A stretch of 11,603 nucleotides of DNA from the NCBI GenBank assembly GCA_903970295.1, contig CAJCHQ010000513.1, forward strand, positions 1-11,603, read 5' to 3'. The translations under genes were made by a program, and so were the position numbers. This DNA comes from Bryobacterales bacterium (GTDB lineage: Bacteria; Cyanobacteriota; Vampirovibrionia; Obscuribacterales; Obscuribacteraceae). Each line of letters begins with the position of its first letter. The stretch's first letter is position 1. The notes beneath the pieces are model-generated. The model searched no databases. It worked only from the letters and a program-made list of their open reading frames with translations, and was not told the DNA's origin. Below are positions 1 through 7,035 of this stretch, one piece after another.

Positions 1-1920
1 CTCCTCCAAACAACGGATCGCTTCGATCGCCTGGATAATCAATAATCGTTCCTGAACATCGACCAGCTCGGCCTCTTTCGACTCTTTACCGACCAGGTCT
101 TTGATGCCCTTCCACAAGCGTTTCTCTTGTTTGTCGAGATAATCATAAAAACCCTTGCCGTTCTTTTTGCCGGAGCGTTTCTCATCAATCACGATTTTGG
201 TGACGATTTCATAGAGCTTTTCGCCTTCGAAAGCCTTGCCTAGATCGGCTTTTGTCGCCGCCGTTATTTTTTGCACTGTGTCTAAACCAACCATGTCGGC
301 AACTTCCAGAGGTCCCATGGGCATTCCAGCCATGCGGCCAGCGTTCTCGATCAGGGCCGGCGACACGCCTTCAGTGAGCATATAGATGCCTTCTGTCGTG
401 TATGTTCCAAAAACTCGGCTTGTATAAAAGCCGCGACTGTCATTGACGACAATCGGCGTCTTTTTGATTTGCTGCACGTAGTCGAGAGCGCGGGCTACAG
501 CTTCTTCGCTGGTTTTCTTGCCGCGAATGATTTCCACCAACTGCATTTTATCGACTGGTGAGAAGAAGTGAATGCCGATGAAATTCTCTTGCTGAGTGAC
601 CGCTTCAGCCAACGAGGTGATGGGAAGAGTGGATGTGTTACTGGCGATGATTGCCTCTTTACCAACGGCCTCGGCAACTTTTTTGTTGACGTCGCCTTTG
701 ATTTTTCGATCCTCGAACACGGCCTCTATCACAAGAGAGCAATCGCTCAGAGCAGAGTAATCGGTTGTCGGATGAATCCGATCGAGGATGGCTTTGGCTT
801 TCTCTTCAGTGACTTTGCCTTTTTTGATCCCGCCCTCGAGAATCTTGGCACAGGCGGCTTTGCCTTTATCTGCCAGCTCTTGCGTCGAATCGATCAAAAC
901 GACATCGATGCCAACCAATGCAGAACTATATGTGATACCGGAGCCCATCAGACCAGCCCCCATCACGCCAAGCTTCTTGACTTGATGCGAGGGAATATCT
1001 TTAGGTCTGTCTTTCAGTTTATTGGCGTCGTTGAGGCTGTAGAACATAGTGCGGATCATATTTCTCGCTACATCGGAGCGAGCGACGTGCACGAATTTGC
1101 GCGCCTCGAAAGTGCAGCCTTCCAGAACATCGAGCTGCAGCCCATGATACACGCATTCGAGAATGGCTCTGGGTCCCGGGTAATTTCCGTATGTCAATTG
1201 ACTGAGCAAGCCATTGGCACCAGTAAATGTTTCGAAACCGCGAGGGCTGTGTACTTCGCCGCTGGGCAAACGAAAACCTTTCTGGTCCCAGGGCTGCTCG
1301 GCTGAACCGCCTGCGTTGATATAATCCTTGGCGTCGTCGAGCACTTTTTCTGGTGCCACCACTTTATGAACGATCCCCAATTGCAAAGCTTCGTCAGGTC
1401 CAACCAGACGTCCCTCGGTCAGAAGCTGCAACGATTCTTGCAATTTGACCAGGCGAGGCAGTCTTTGAGTGCCACCAGCGCCAGGAAAAATGCCGAGCTT
1501 CACTTCCGGGAAACCGACTTTCAATTTCGGATTCTGAGCCGCTACGCGATAGTGACAAGCCAGAGCTACTTCTAAACCGCCACCCAGAGCCGACCCGGTC
1601 AGGGCTGCAACGACAGGCTTTTTGCAAGTCTCCATGTAGCGCAGAAGTTTGTTCAATTTCATCACTTCTTCGAAACTTTCGGCGGCGCTTTTCGAACGCA
1701 TGTCCTGCAGCATGGCCAGATCCGCACCAACGATAAAGTCTGGTTTAGCCGAGGCGAGAACAATACCTTTTACTTTCTCGTTTTCCACTGCGGCCTGCAA
1801 TGCCGCATGAAAATCAGCCAGCGATTGTTGGTTCAATTTGTTTACTGGCGAGTTCTGCAGATCCCAGGTAAGAACCGCGATTCCGTCGTTATCAATGACT
1901 GAGTTGATCGATGAAGTCAT
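1..1920 (-). CDS. fadB: Fatty-acid oxidation multifunctional protein (enoyl-CoA hydratase / 3-hydroxyacyl-CoA dehydrogenase), C-terminus cut by window edge
   Basis: The frame is open from the ATG at 1920 to base 1, giving 640 residues with no stop; family members are about 715-730 residues, so roughly 80 are missing. Residues 1-190 are a crotonase (enoyl-CoA hydratase) domain: FIVGADL near 62-68 for the oxyanion hole, GGGLE with Glu117, and FPEVKLG with Glu139, matching the two catalytic glutamates of FadB. From about 315 an NAD-binding Rossmann domain follows (GAGLMG, 321-326), then the dehydrogenase core with His451 and Glu463 in the right spacing (GIHFFSP ... LVEII) for the catalytic His-Glu pair. 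The enzyme would hydrate 2-enoyl-CoA and oxidise 3-hydroxyacyl-CoA, in the cytoplasm, together with the thiolase encoded 84 bases upstream on the same strand. An AGGAAGG ribosome site precedes the ATG. FadB and FadJ cannot be told apart with certainty here; the symbol denotes the family. Confidence 0.93.
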   Translation of the reverse strand, partial: MTSSINSVIDNDGIAVLTWDLQNSPVNKLNQQSLADFHAALQAAVENEKVKGIVLASAKPDFIVGADLAMLQDMRSKSAAESFEEVMKLNKLLRYMETCKKPVVAALTGSALGGGLEVALACHYRVAAQNPKLKVGFPEVKLGIFPGAGGTQRLPRLVKLQESLQLLTEGRLVGPDEALQLGIVHKVVAPEKVLDDAKDYINAGGSAEQPWDQKGFRLPSGEVHSPRGFETFTGANGLLSQLTYGNYPGPRAILECVYHGLQLDVLEGCTFEARKFVHVARSDVARNMIRTMFYSLNDANKLKDRPKDIPSHQVKKLGVMGAGLMGSGITYSSALVGIDVVLIDSTQELADKGKAACAKILEGGIKKGKVTEEKAKAILDRIHPTTDYSALSDCSLVIEAVFEDRKIKGDVNKKVAEAVGKEAIIASNTSTLPITSLAEAVTQQENFIGIHFFSPVDKMQLVEIIRGKKTSEEAVARALDYVQQIKKTPIVVNDSRGFYTSRVFGTYTTEGIYMLTEGVSPALIENAGRMAGMPMGPLEVADMVGLDTVQKITAATKADLGKAFEGEKLYEIVTKIVIDEKRSGKKNGKGFYDYLDKQEKRLWKGIKDLVGKESKEAELVDVQERLLIIQAIEAIRCLEE

Positions 1921-2004
1921 TTATTTTCCTTCCTATAAATATGCAATCCCGATTTAATAATAAATGGCACCACTTGGCTAACTGCGCGAGCAATGCGATT
2001 AGTT

Positions 2005-3213
2005 CTATATACGCTCGATAATAGTGGCCACACCCATACCGGCGCCGATGCACATGCTGATCAAAGCGGTGTGCAAATTGCGCCGCTCCAATTCATCAAG
2101 CACAGTGCCGAGCAGCATGGCTCCGGTAGCACCAAGCGGATGCCCCATGGCGATTGCCCCACCATTGACATTGAGTTTGTCGTGAGGAACATCCAGATGA
2201 TCCATACAATAGCGAACGACAGAAGCGAAGGCTTCGTTGATTTCCCAGAGGTCGACATCTTTGACACTCATACCGGCATTTTTGAGGGCTTTCAGAGAGG
2301 CTTCGACCGGCCCGGTCAACATGATCGTCGGCTCGGTGCCGACTGAAGCAAAAGAACGAATGCGCGCTCGGGGCTTCAGACCTGCTTCTTTGCCGGCGGC
2401 AAGGGTACCAATCAAGACAGCCGCTGCGCCATCGACAATCGCACTCGAATTGCCCGCGTGATGAAGGTGCTCGATCAATTCGACTTCCGGATATCGCTGT
2501 ATAGCGACTGAGTCGAAGCCGGCCATTTTCGCCAGCTTCTCGAATGACGGCTGCAATTTAGATAAGCCTTCGACCGATGTATCGGGGCGAACATTTTCAT
2601 CGTTTTGCAAAATCGGCAATCCGTTTTCGTCATAGATGCCAATTACCGAATTTTTGAAATAACCGTTTTTCCAGGCATTAGCGGCGCGCTGATGCGAAGT
2701 TACGGCAAATTCGTCCAGCTCCAGTCGGGTGTAACCCTCGCGTGTCGCGATCAAATCGGCGGAAACGCCCTGAGGTACGAAGTGGACGGGAATTGCTTGC
2801 TCGGGATCGGTAGCCAGCGGCATGCCCGAGGATCCCATTGCCGTTCTGGACATCGACTCCACGCCGCCGCCCACACACAGTCCGGCTTGACCAGACATGA
2901 CTTTGGCTGCGGCCATATTGCAGGCTTCCAGCCCGGAAGCGCAAAACCGATTGATTTGCACGCCGGAGACTGATTGGGCGTAGCCGGCAGCAAGAACACT
3001 GGCTCTGGCGATATCGGCAGACTGATCTTTGACTGGCTCGACGCAGCCGAATACCACGTCATCAACAAGCGCTGTATGCAGTTGGTTACGGTCCCGCAAA
3101 GCCTTGAGCGCAGCCGCTCCGAGATGAGTTGGACTGACGCCGCGTAGCCCCCCGCCCGCCTTGCCGCGACCACGCGGTGTGCGGACTGCATCGTAAATGA
3201 TTGCTTCCGTCAT
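2005..3213 (-). CDS. fadA: Acetyl-CoA C-acyltransferase (3-ketoacyl-CoA thiolase)
   Basis: A complete 402-residue thiolase, the usual family length. The acyl-accepting cysteine is Cys91 in [10 protein letters not shown]; the substrate-loop asparagine is Asn326 in NEAF; the catalytic His358 lies in [14 protein letters not shown]; the general-acid Cys388 lies in the C-terminal CIGAGMG. It catalyses the last beta-oxidation step, thiolytic cleavage of 3-ketoacyl-CoA to acetyl-CoA and a shortened acyl-CoA. The ATG is preceded by GGAG about eight bases upstream on the minus strand. The gene is first in an apparent two-gene operon, thiolase then multifunctional protein, separated by 84 bases with no terminator-like hairpin; E. 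coli has the reverse order (fadBA). A biosynthetic acetoacetyl-CoA thiolase is the alternative reading, but the neighbour makes the oxidation role much more likely. Confidence 0.93.
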   Translation of the reverse strand: MTEAIIYDAVRTPRGRGKAGGGLRGVSPTHLGAAALKALRDRNQLHTALVDDVVFGCVEPVKDQSADIARASVLAAGYAQSVSGVQINRFCASGLEACNMAAAKVMSGQAGLCVGGGVESMSRTAMGSSGMPLATDPEQAIPVHFVPQGVSADLIATREGYTRLELDEFAVTSHQRAANAWKNGYFKNSVIGIYDENGLPILQNDENVRPDTSVEGLSKLQPSFEKLAKMAGFDSVAIQRYPEVELIEHLHHAGNSSAIVDGAAAVLIGTLAAGKEAGLKPRARIRSFASVGTEPTIMLTGPVEASLKALKNAGMSVKDVDLWEINEAFASVVRYCMDHLDVPHDKLNVNGGAIAMGHPLGATGAMLLGTVLDELERRNLHTALISMCIGAGMGVATIIERI

Positions 3214-3294
3214 AATTTATCTCCAGTTGCAATGAGACTGGGTCATCAGGCTGCTTCCAGCCATAACACCCCAGAAAAACCTTAGCCATTATTC

Positions 3295-3311
3295 ACTATA
3301 ACCACTTGTGG
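3295..3311 (-). promoter_or_regulatory. Possible -10 element with adjacent small dyad upstream of fadA
   Basis: On the minus strand TATAGT (3295-3300) is directly preceded by the short dyad CCAC-AA-GTGG (3302-3311), which would sit in the promoter spacer, a position where a repressor could act. No good -35 hexamer is found at the right distance, so this is a weak call. The rest of the 201-base gap between fadA and the gene at 3415 shows nothing else convincing. Confidence 0.22.
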
Positions 3312-3343
3312 ACCGATTTAGCGCTTTGTCGCTGATTAATCTG

Positions 3344-3364
3344 CAAAATCGGGCAGCGCAGCCC
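3344..3364 (-). terminator. Weak candidate terminator downstream of the 201-residue protein gene
   Basis: On the minus strand a GGGC ... GCCC hairpin (3351-3364) is followed by GATTTT. The stem has only four strong pairs and the T run is short, so it may be chance. It lies about 50 bases after the stop codon at 3415, between that gene and fadA, where a terminator is expected if the two are separate units. Confidence 0.25.
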
Positions 3365-3414
3365 AAGTCGGTTGCAAGAACATCGGCAAAATTTAGCCCC
3401 GACCTTTAGCTGCA

Positions 3415-4020
3415 CTAGCTCGCCGGACTATCAGCGACCTCGAGCGTCTGCGTCCCTGAGACCATCAATTCTTTGCCGGTGACATTGACCTTCCATGACT
3501 TCGCCTGCTGGTCCTCCGGTGCGATCTCGATGCGACTGAGGGTAGGATTTATCGATCCCTCCTTGCCCTTCAATCCTTTGATACCGTAGAGTTCGATCCC
3601 GGCGCTTGTGCTCTTGAGATCGAATTGAACATTCTTCGAAAACTCGAGAGTGTCGGCTCCAAACGGTATGCTGCCGCCATTGTCGAATTGTGCTTGAAAT
3701 AGGTCGTTCTTGCCATCAGTGATGCTTTGCAATCCGAGAGAGTTGAGAACAGCCGCATCTTGACTGCCAAAAGTGCTAGCAAAATTCTCGGAATTGACTG
3801 TGGTACCAACGGTCATATGCGGCAGCAACTCGGCAAATTTGATGAAATCAGATTGTTGCGGCGGGCGGGCTGCGCTGGCAGCTACTTCTGCCTGCATTTT
3901 CTGCAAAGCACCAGCTTGCTCAACGCTCTGCGGTGTAGAGACGACCTGGTCTGAACCTTGCAGGGTTTGCACAGGGTGTTGAACTTCTGTGGTGCTAACC
4001 CTGTGATTATCTGCGGTCAT
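3415..4020 (-). CDS. Protein of unknown function, 201 residues
   Basis: I do not recognise a family. The frame is open for 201 residues, starts with ATG and has GGAG ten bases upstream. Residues 1-55 are rich in Gln, Ser, Thr and Ala and look disordered. Residues 56-110 are of mixed composition. Residues 110-195 alternate polar and hydrophobic residues in a way that suggests a small beta-rich domain (for example VQFDLKSTSAGIELYGIKGL and SWKVNVTGKELMVSG). There is no signal peptide, no membrane segment and no cysteine, so a cytoplasmic location is likely. The gene lies 84 bases after the end of the FtsH-type protease gene on the same strand with no clear terminator between, so it may be the last member of that unit. 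No function can be given. Confidence 0.75.
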   Translation of the reverse strand: MTADNHRVSTTEVQHPVQTLQGSDQVVSTPQSVEQAGALQKMQAEVAASAARPPQQSDFIKFAELLPHMTVGTTVNSENFASTFGSQDAAVLNSLGLQSITDGKNDLFQAQFDNGGSIPFGADTLEFSKNVQFDLKSTSAGIELYGIKGLKGKEGSINPTLSRIEIAPEDQQAKSWKVNVTGKELMVSGTQTLEVADSPAS

Positions 4021-4104
4021 TATTGAAATTCTCCAGGCAAAGGCTGATTCCGGCTGATTGCCAGATATTAGTCGTCGCCTGGAGGCAAGGTGTGAAAGAT
4101 TCGT

Positions 4105-5892
4105 TTAACAGGACAGAAAAGTGTCCGAATCCTGCTCGACTTTGACCTTTTTAGACAGCGCCTGGTCCATGTTCCAGAGCTCGAGAAAACGGTCCGACAA
4201 GATCGTCTGCTCGGATAGAAGAGCGTCAGCGACCCGCTCCACACGGCGTCCATTTTCAAGCACCATTTCAGTCGCTCTACGATAGCATTCATCGACGATG
4301 CGGCGCCATTCGTTGTCGATTTCGTTGGCTAACTGATCGCCCGGGTGACGTGCAGGGTCCCCAGGTTTGACCAGAATCGGTCCCAACTTGGAGAGCCCGA
4401 ATTCAGTCACCATCAGGCGGGCTAAATTGCTTGCTTGCTCGAAGTCGTTAGCAGCTCCGGTGTCCCGCCGGTTGAGAAATTGCTCTTGGGCAATCCGGCC
4501 ACCCATAGCCGTCATGATGCGGGCGAGCAGTTGCTCTTCGGTATAGATGTAGCGATCGCCCTCAGCATGGCTTTGCATGGAGCCAAGTGACTTTGTGCGC
4601 GGCTCGATCGTCACTTTGGTGATCGGGTCGGCACCATATCCCTGCAGTGCTTGTTGTACCGCGCAGTGACCGGCTTCGTGGAAGGCTGTGTTGCGCTTGT
4701 CGCATTCCGACATGCTGCGTGCACGAGAAAGCATCGGATCGCCAAACTGAACATAGTCGATACCTTTATCGAAGTCTTCGACCGAGACAACTTTGTCTGC
4801 ATCAGTAATCGCTCCTGGTCTGCCGTTCATCGATTTTTCAATGCGCTCGGCAGCGGCAATCGCAGCTTCATTGCAGGCTTGCTCGATATCAGCGCCCGAA
4901 AATTGCGGGGTGCGAATAGCGAAGTCGCGCAGCTTGACGTTCGAAGCTAAGCGCAAATTTCTAGTATGGATGGCGAAAATCTTTTCTCGACCGACAGTAT
5001 CTGGCAGGTCGACATTGACTTGATAGTCGAATCGCCCTGGCCGCGTCAGCGCTTCGTCTAATGAGTCGACCATATTGGTGGCAGCCATTACGACAATGCC
5101 TTTGCTGGGGTCGAAACCCTGCATGCACACAAGTAACTGGTTCAGGGTCTGGTCTCGTTCCGAGTCAGCGCCGGAGCCGCCTGAGCTGCGTCTCTTGCCG
5201 ATAGCATCAATCTCGTCGATGAAAATAATCGAGGGCTTGCCTGTGCGCTTGTGGGCAGAAACGGCCGCTGCGAACAAGCGTCTGATTCTGCGGGCTCCCA
5301 CGCCTACGAACATCTCAACGAAACTAGATCCGTGTACAGAAAAGAAGTTGGCATTGACTTCACCGGCGAGGGCCCGGGCTAAGAGAGTTTTTCCAGTTCC
5401 GGGCGGACCGACGGCCAGAATCCCCTTGGGCAATTTGGCCCCGAATTGCTCGTACCACTCCGGCGATTCCAGCCAGCTGGCCACGCGCTTGAGTTTGGCT
5501 ATCGATTCTTCGCATCCGGCAATATCGTCGAAGGTGCGACGATTTTCCGGCTTGCCTTCACAACCTGCATCGATTGGGGTAAAGACTTCGACTCCTGGCA
5601 ATCGGTTCAGTAAACCACCGCGCCACAAAACCACGCCGACGGCAAAACCAGATAAAGCGAGTATCACCCAGAATGGCCAGTCAATTGGATTGCTGGAATC
5701 GACTCGACCAAAAGGTGGCTCGATCGTTGAAATCTCAACCTTCGGACGCGGCGCAGCAGCAATGGTTGATTGGTTCGCTGCGAAGGACGGAACCACTGGC
5801 CGTTTGTTGAACACACCCAGACCAGCCAATATGAAGAGAGCGACCATGGCTAAAGCGATTGCGATCAAATTGGTTTTTGTATTGTTCTTCAT
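4105..5892 (-). CDS. ftsH: FtsH-type membrane-bound AAA+ zinc protease
   Basis: A complete 595-residue protein with the full FtsH layout: a membrane segment at about 8-27, a short outside loop, a second membrane segment at about 71-90, then a cytoplasmic AAA+ domain and a peptidase domain. Seen in the AAA+ part: Walker A GPPGTGKT (162-169), pore loop MFVGVG (194-199), Walker B IIFIDE (222-227), sensor-1 Asn273, and arginine fingers Arg284 and Arg287 in RPGRFD. The zinc site is HEAGH (405-409) with the third ligand probably Asp483 in GAANDFEQA. It would extract and degrade membrane and short-lived cytoplasmic proteins using ATP, as a hexamer. The loop between the membrane segments is about 43 residues, shorter than the roughly 75 of E. 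coli FtsH, and the C-terminal tail ends soon after the peptidase. An AGAGGAT ribosome site fits the ATG at 5892. It may be a second, specialised FtsH rather than the housekeeping copy; paralogue number is not visible here. Confidence 0.93.
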   Translation of the reverse strand: MKNNTKTNLIAIALAMVALFILAGLGVFNKRPVVPSFAANQSTIAAAPRPKVEISTIEPPFGRVDSSNPIDWPFWVILALSGFAVGVVLWRGGLLNRLPGVEVFTPIDAGCEGKPENRRTFDDIAGCEESIAKLKRVASWLESPEWYEQFGAKLPKGILAVGPPGTGKTLLARALAGEVNANFFSVHGSSFVEMFVGVGARRIRRLFAAAVSAHKRTGKPSIIFIDEIDAIGKRRSSGGSGADSERDQTLNQLLVCMQGFDPSKGIVVMAATNMVDSLDEALTRPGRFDYQVNVDLPDTVGREKIFAIHTRNLRLASNVKLRDFAIRTPQFSGADIEQACNEAAIAAAERIEKSMNGRPGAITDADKVVSVEDFDKGIDYVQFGDPMLSRARSMSECDKRNTAFHEAGHCAVQQALQGYGADPITKVTIEPRTKSLGSMQSHAEGDRYIYTEEQLLARIMTAMGGRIAQEQFLNRRDTGAANDFEQASNLARLMVTEFGLSKLGPILVKPGDPARHPGDQLANEIDNEWRRIVDECYRRATEMVLENGRRVERVADALLSEQTILSDRFLELWNMDQALSKKVKVEQDSDTFLSC

Positions 5893-6009
5893 GCGGATCC
5901 TCTTGGATGGGCGGGAATCTGGTCGACTAAGTCGCTGATTTTGTAAACGGCGGATTCGGGAAGCGAGAGAGAAGGAGAAGAAAACTTTGTAACTGTTAGG
6001 GACAATTCG

Positions 6010-6768
6010 TCACGAGCCTTGTTTGGCGAGCGAGGGTCCGCTGCCGACAACAGTTTTAAGAAGTTCGTAGTCACTGTAGAGATGATTGATCGTCGCTTTA
6101 TCGCGATCTTCGAGATGCGGACCATGTTGTTTGTTGACTGCAAAATACATAATGTCACTGCGGTTGGGCGAATGTCCGGCTATGCCGAAAGCATGCCCGA
6201 CTTCATGCAGATAGGCCTTGCGTATTTCATCCTCAGCAAACTCGCGGTTTGGCAGGCGGGTCAGGAGTGTTATTTCAGCTTTGCGAATAATGCCTCTGTT
6301 GGTTGTCGTGTTGAGCTGCGCGTAAGTTTTGGTGCACCCACCTTCTGTGCCCTCTGGGCGCTCTTTCGGTTGAGCGCTCCAGCGAACAATTATGTCTGCC
6401 CCGTCCTCATCTGTTGTCTCAATCCAACCAAGCTTTCCGTCAGAGGCCGTCGACCATTCGTCGAAACAATTTTTGAGAACAGAAACAAACGATGGATGAA
6501 AATATGGTACCGCATCTGATACCTGAAAAAACACTTTCACAGGTAGTTTATTGGCTGGCCAACAGTACAAACCATCAGGCGCGACCTCGGCCAAATAATC
6601 AGAAACAGTTTGAGCAGGAACAGCTAGAGCTTGGCCGTCACCGCCTTTAAACGCGATCGACTGCATCGACGACTGCATAGATTGCGACTGAGCTAATGGC
6701 GAAGAACAAAGCGAAAGGCTCAATAAGAAGGCGTACCGACTGCTGAGCCACAATTTTTTTTTCGCCAT
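6010..6768 (-). CDS. Secreted matrixin-like zinc metalloprotease
   Basis: A 252-residue protein with an N-terminal signal peptide (basic MAKKK, hydrophobic stretch 12-25, likely cut near SPLAQS). The zinc-binding motif HEVGHAFGIAGH runs 188-199: His188, Glu189, His192, Gly195 and a last His199. It is followed by SDIMY (204-208), whose Met207 fits the Met-turn of metzincins. In the classic motif HExxHxxGxxH the third histidine is at place 11; here it is at place 12, with one extra residue. The protein is short, with no pro-domain cysteine switch or hemopexin repeats. It probably acts outside the cytoplasm on peptides or proteins. The gene starts with ATG, with GAGG about eleven bases before it, downstream of a strong promoter, and 117 bases before the FtsH-type gene on the same strand. 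Codons 3-5 form a run of nine A bases. Confidence 0.85.
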   Translation of the reverse strand: MAKKKLWLSSRYAFLLSLSLCSSPLAQSQSMQSSMQSIAFKGGDGQALAVPAQTVSDYLAEVAPDGLYCWPANKLPVKVFFQVSDAVPYFHPSFVSVLKNCFDEWSTASDGKLGWIETTDEDGADIIVRWSAQPKERPEGTEGGCTKTYAQLNTTTNRGIIRKAEITLLTRLPNREFAEDEIRKAYLHEVGHAFGIAGHSPNRSDIMYFAVNKQHGPHLEDRDKATINHLYSDYELLKTVVGSGPSLAKQGS

Positions 6769-6820
6769 TCAGGATATTCCTCGTCCGTATGCAACAAATA
6801 ACCGCTCAAACTCGACTAAT

Positions 6821-6837
6821 GCGAGCGGCCCGCTCGC
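6821..6837. repeat. GC-rich perfect inverted repeat in the leader of the metalloprotease gene
   Basis: GCGAGCGG and CCGCTCGC (8-base arms, one central base) form a perfect dyad. It starts only a few bases after the expected transcription start of the minus-strand promoter at 6851-6880, so in RNA it would be a GC-rich hairpin at the 5' end of the leader, and in DNA a possible operator. No T run follows, so it is not an intrinsic terminator. Confidence 0.55.
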
Positions 6838-6850
6838 GTCAGTGCGGCTG

Positions 6851-6880
6851 ATATTACATACCCAAATCACTTGTTGTCAA
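6851..6880 (-). promoter_or_regulatory. Sigma-70-type promoter for the metalloprotease (and perhaps ftsH) unit
   Basis: On the minus strand a perfect TTGACA (6875-6880) is followed after 18 bases by TAATAT (6851-6856), with TG directly before it. Transcription would start near 6844 and give a leader of about 75 bases before the ATG at 6768. It is the best promoter match in the window. The -35 box overlaps the small dyad GTTG-T-CAAC. Confidence 0.65.
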
Positions 6881-6941
6881 CACATTAATATGGCGGAAAG
6901 TCTTAGCCGGAGCCCAACAGCAGAGATTGACAACTGATCAT

Positions 6942-6959
6942 TCACAAGCTGGTTTGTGA
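6942..6959. repeat. Small inverted repeat upstream of the proline-heptad protein gene
   Basis: TCACAA and TTGTGA are separated by six bases in the divergent intergenic region. The half-site order is the reverse of the Crp consensus, so I do not call it a Crp site. A TTGACA lies at 6927-6932 on the plus strand but no fitting -10 box is seen at 16-18 bases, so the plus-strand promoter remains unplaced. Confidence 0.3.
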
Positions 6960-7035
6960 TTATTTATTGACGAGAAGGAACCATACTCGGAGGCGGGCGT
7001 CGTTGGTCAGGAACCGAAACGAGAGGGCAAATCAA

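Noticed and set aside
568..1305. A 245-codon plus-strand open frame
   Set aside because: It lies wholly inside the minus-strand fadB-like gene, whose catalytic residues are all present; it is a shadow frame.
3086..3289. A 67-codon minus-strand frame beginning upstream of fadA, possible leader peptide
   Set aside because: It has no ribosome site and mostly overlaps fadA out of frame.
4042..4059. Short direct repeat GGCTGATT twice, ten bases apart, between ftsH and the next gene
   Set aside because: Two eight-base copies only; no further copies nearby, so neither an attachment site nor a repeat array.
5075..5938. A 287-codon plus-strand open frame
   Set aside because: It is antisense to the FtsH-type gene, including Walker and HExxH regions, and has no recognisable domain or ribosome site.
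5889..6158. An 89-codon minus-strand frame whose stop overlaps the ftsH start as ATGA
   Set aside because: The overlap would suggest translational coupling, but most of the frame lies within the metalloprotease in another phase, the product looks random, and ftsH has its own good ribosome site.
6967..7035. TTG-started 23-residue extension of the proline-heptad protein
   Set aside because: It would place an Arg-rich segment before the signal peptide; the ATG at 7036 has a good ribosome site and gives a normal signal peptide.
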